Origin: Ichthyophthirius multifiliis
Lineage: Eukaryota > Ciliophora > Oligohymenophorea > Hymenostomatida
Assembly: GCF_000220395.1 (NCBI RefSeq)
Contig: NW_004086413.1
Span: 38,990 to 102,989 of the forward strand
Direction: 5' to 3'
DNA: 64,000 nucleotides
Under the pieces are notes generated by a model. That model was not told where the DNA came from, did not search any database, and saw only the letters and a program-made list of their open reading frames with translations. The position numbers and the translations under genes were made by a program. Each line of letters begins with the position of its first letter. Positions within the stretch are counted from its first letter, which is position 1. This document shows, piece after piece, positions 63,999-64,000 of the stretch.

Positions 63999-64000
63999 AT
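63387..64000. other. Intergenic sequence at the right edge
   Basis: About 610 bp of A/T-rich sequence downstream of the M16 gene, with TA, A-run and TTA patches. The standard-code ORF 63416-63604 on the minus strand is low-complexity and not supported. Confidence 0.55.

Noticed and set aside
1-64000. CRISPR arrays, bacterial-type operons, Shine-Dalgarno sites and rho-independent terminators
   Set aside because: This is eukaryotic ciliate DNA; the tandem repeats are spacer-free microsatellites and genes are separate units with introns.

Overview
The window looks like macronuclear DNA of an oligohymenophorean ciliate. It is extremely AT-rich (I estimate about 85% A+T), and its genes read only with the ciliate nuclear code, in which TAA and TAG encode glutamine and TGA is the only stop. 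In the standard code every gene falls apart into short pieces. The composition, very short gaps, short GT-AG introns and heavy TA/TTA microsatellites would suit an Ichthyophthirius-like genome. That species guess is inference; the code and general ciliate nature are well supported.

Layout: (1) 1-5644 (+), 3' part of a cysteine-rich membrane protein. (2) 5967-6816 (-), small coiled-coil protein. (3) 7015-8757 (-), two-repeat cation channel. (4) 9380-16422 (-), very large secretory/membrane protein with propeller-like, beta-helix and transmembrane parts. (5) 17262-18755 (+), Ulp1-like protein. (6) 20369-22060 (-), dual-specificity phosphatase, followed by an uncertain gene at 22600-23778 (-). 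(7) 24742-26228 (-), SR-type RNA-binding protein. (8) 26555-27999 (+), ankyrin-like protein. (9) 28280-29185 (-), rhomboid-like membrane protein. (10) 31097-32253 (-), ankyrin protein. (11) 33082-34350 (-), AGC-type pseudokinase. (12) 35854-36561 (+), NAA60-like acetyltransferase. (13) 37684-40494 (-), cyclic-nucleotide-binding protein. (14) 41423-44493 (-), EF-hand calpain. (15) 45237-45728 (+), cyclophilin. (16) 47342-51337 (+), hybrid histidine kinase. (17) 51472-53029 (-), B-box protein. (18) 53344-53868 (+), DUF1764 protein. (19) 54079-54852 (+), low-complexity protein. (20) 55096-56846 (+), DPH2. (21) 58629-58880 (+), small protein. (22) 59729-63386 (+), insulin-degrading-enzyme-like M16 peptidase.

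The genes are independent transcription units on both strands; I see no operon. Shared themes are signalling and membrane sensing (channel, hybrid kinase, cNMP-binding protein, pseudokinase, phosphatase, calpain) and housekeeping (DPH2, cyclophilin, SR factor, acetyltransferase). Several members of enzyme families lack key catalytic residues: the kinase lacks its catalytic Asp, the Ulp1-like protein lacks the His, and the rhomboid-like protein has no GxSG. Introns are mostly about 40-120 nt, GT-AG, and many carry long TA runs; one intron of the M16 gene carries a 7-bp tandem array. No tRNA, rRNA, CRISPR array or recognisable transposon was seen.
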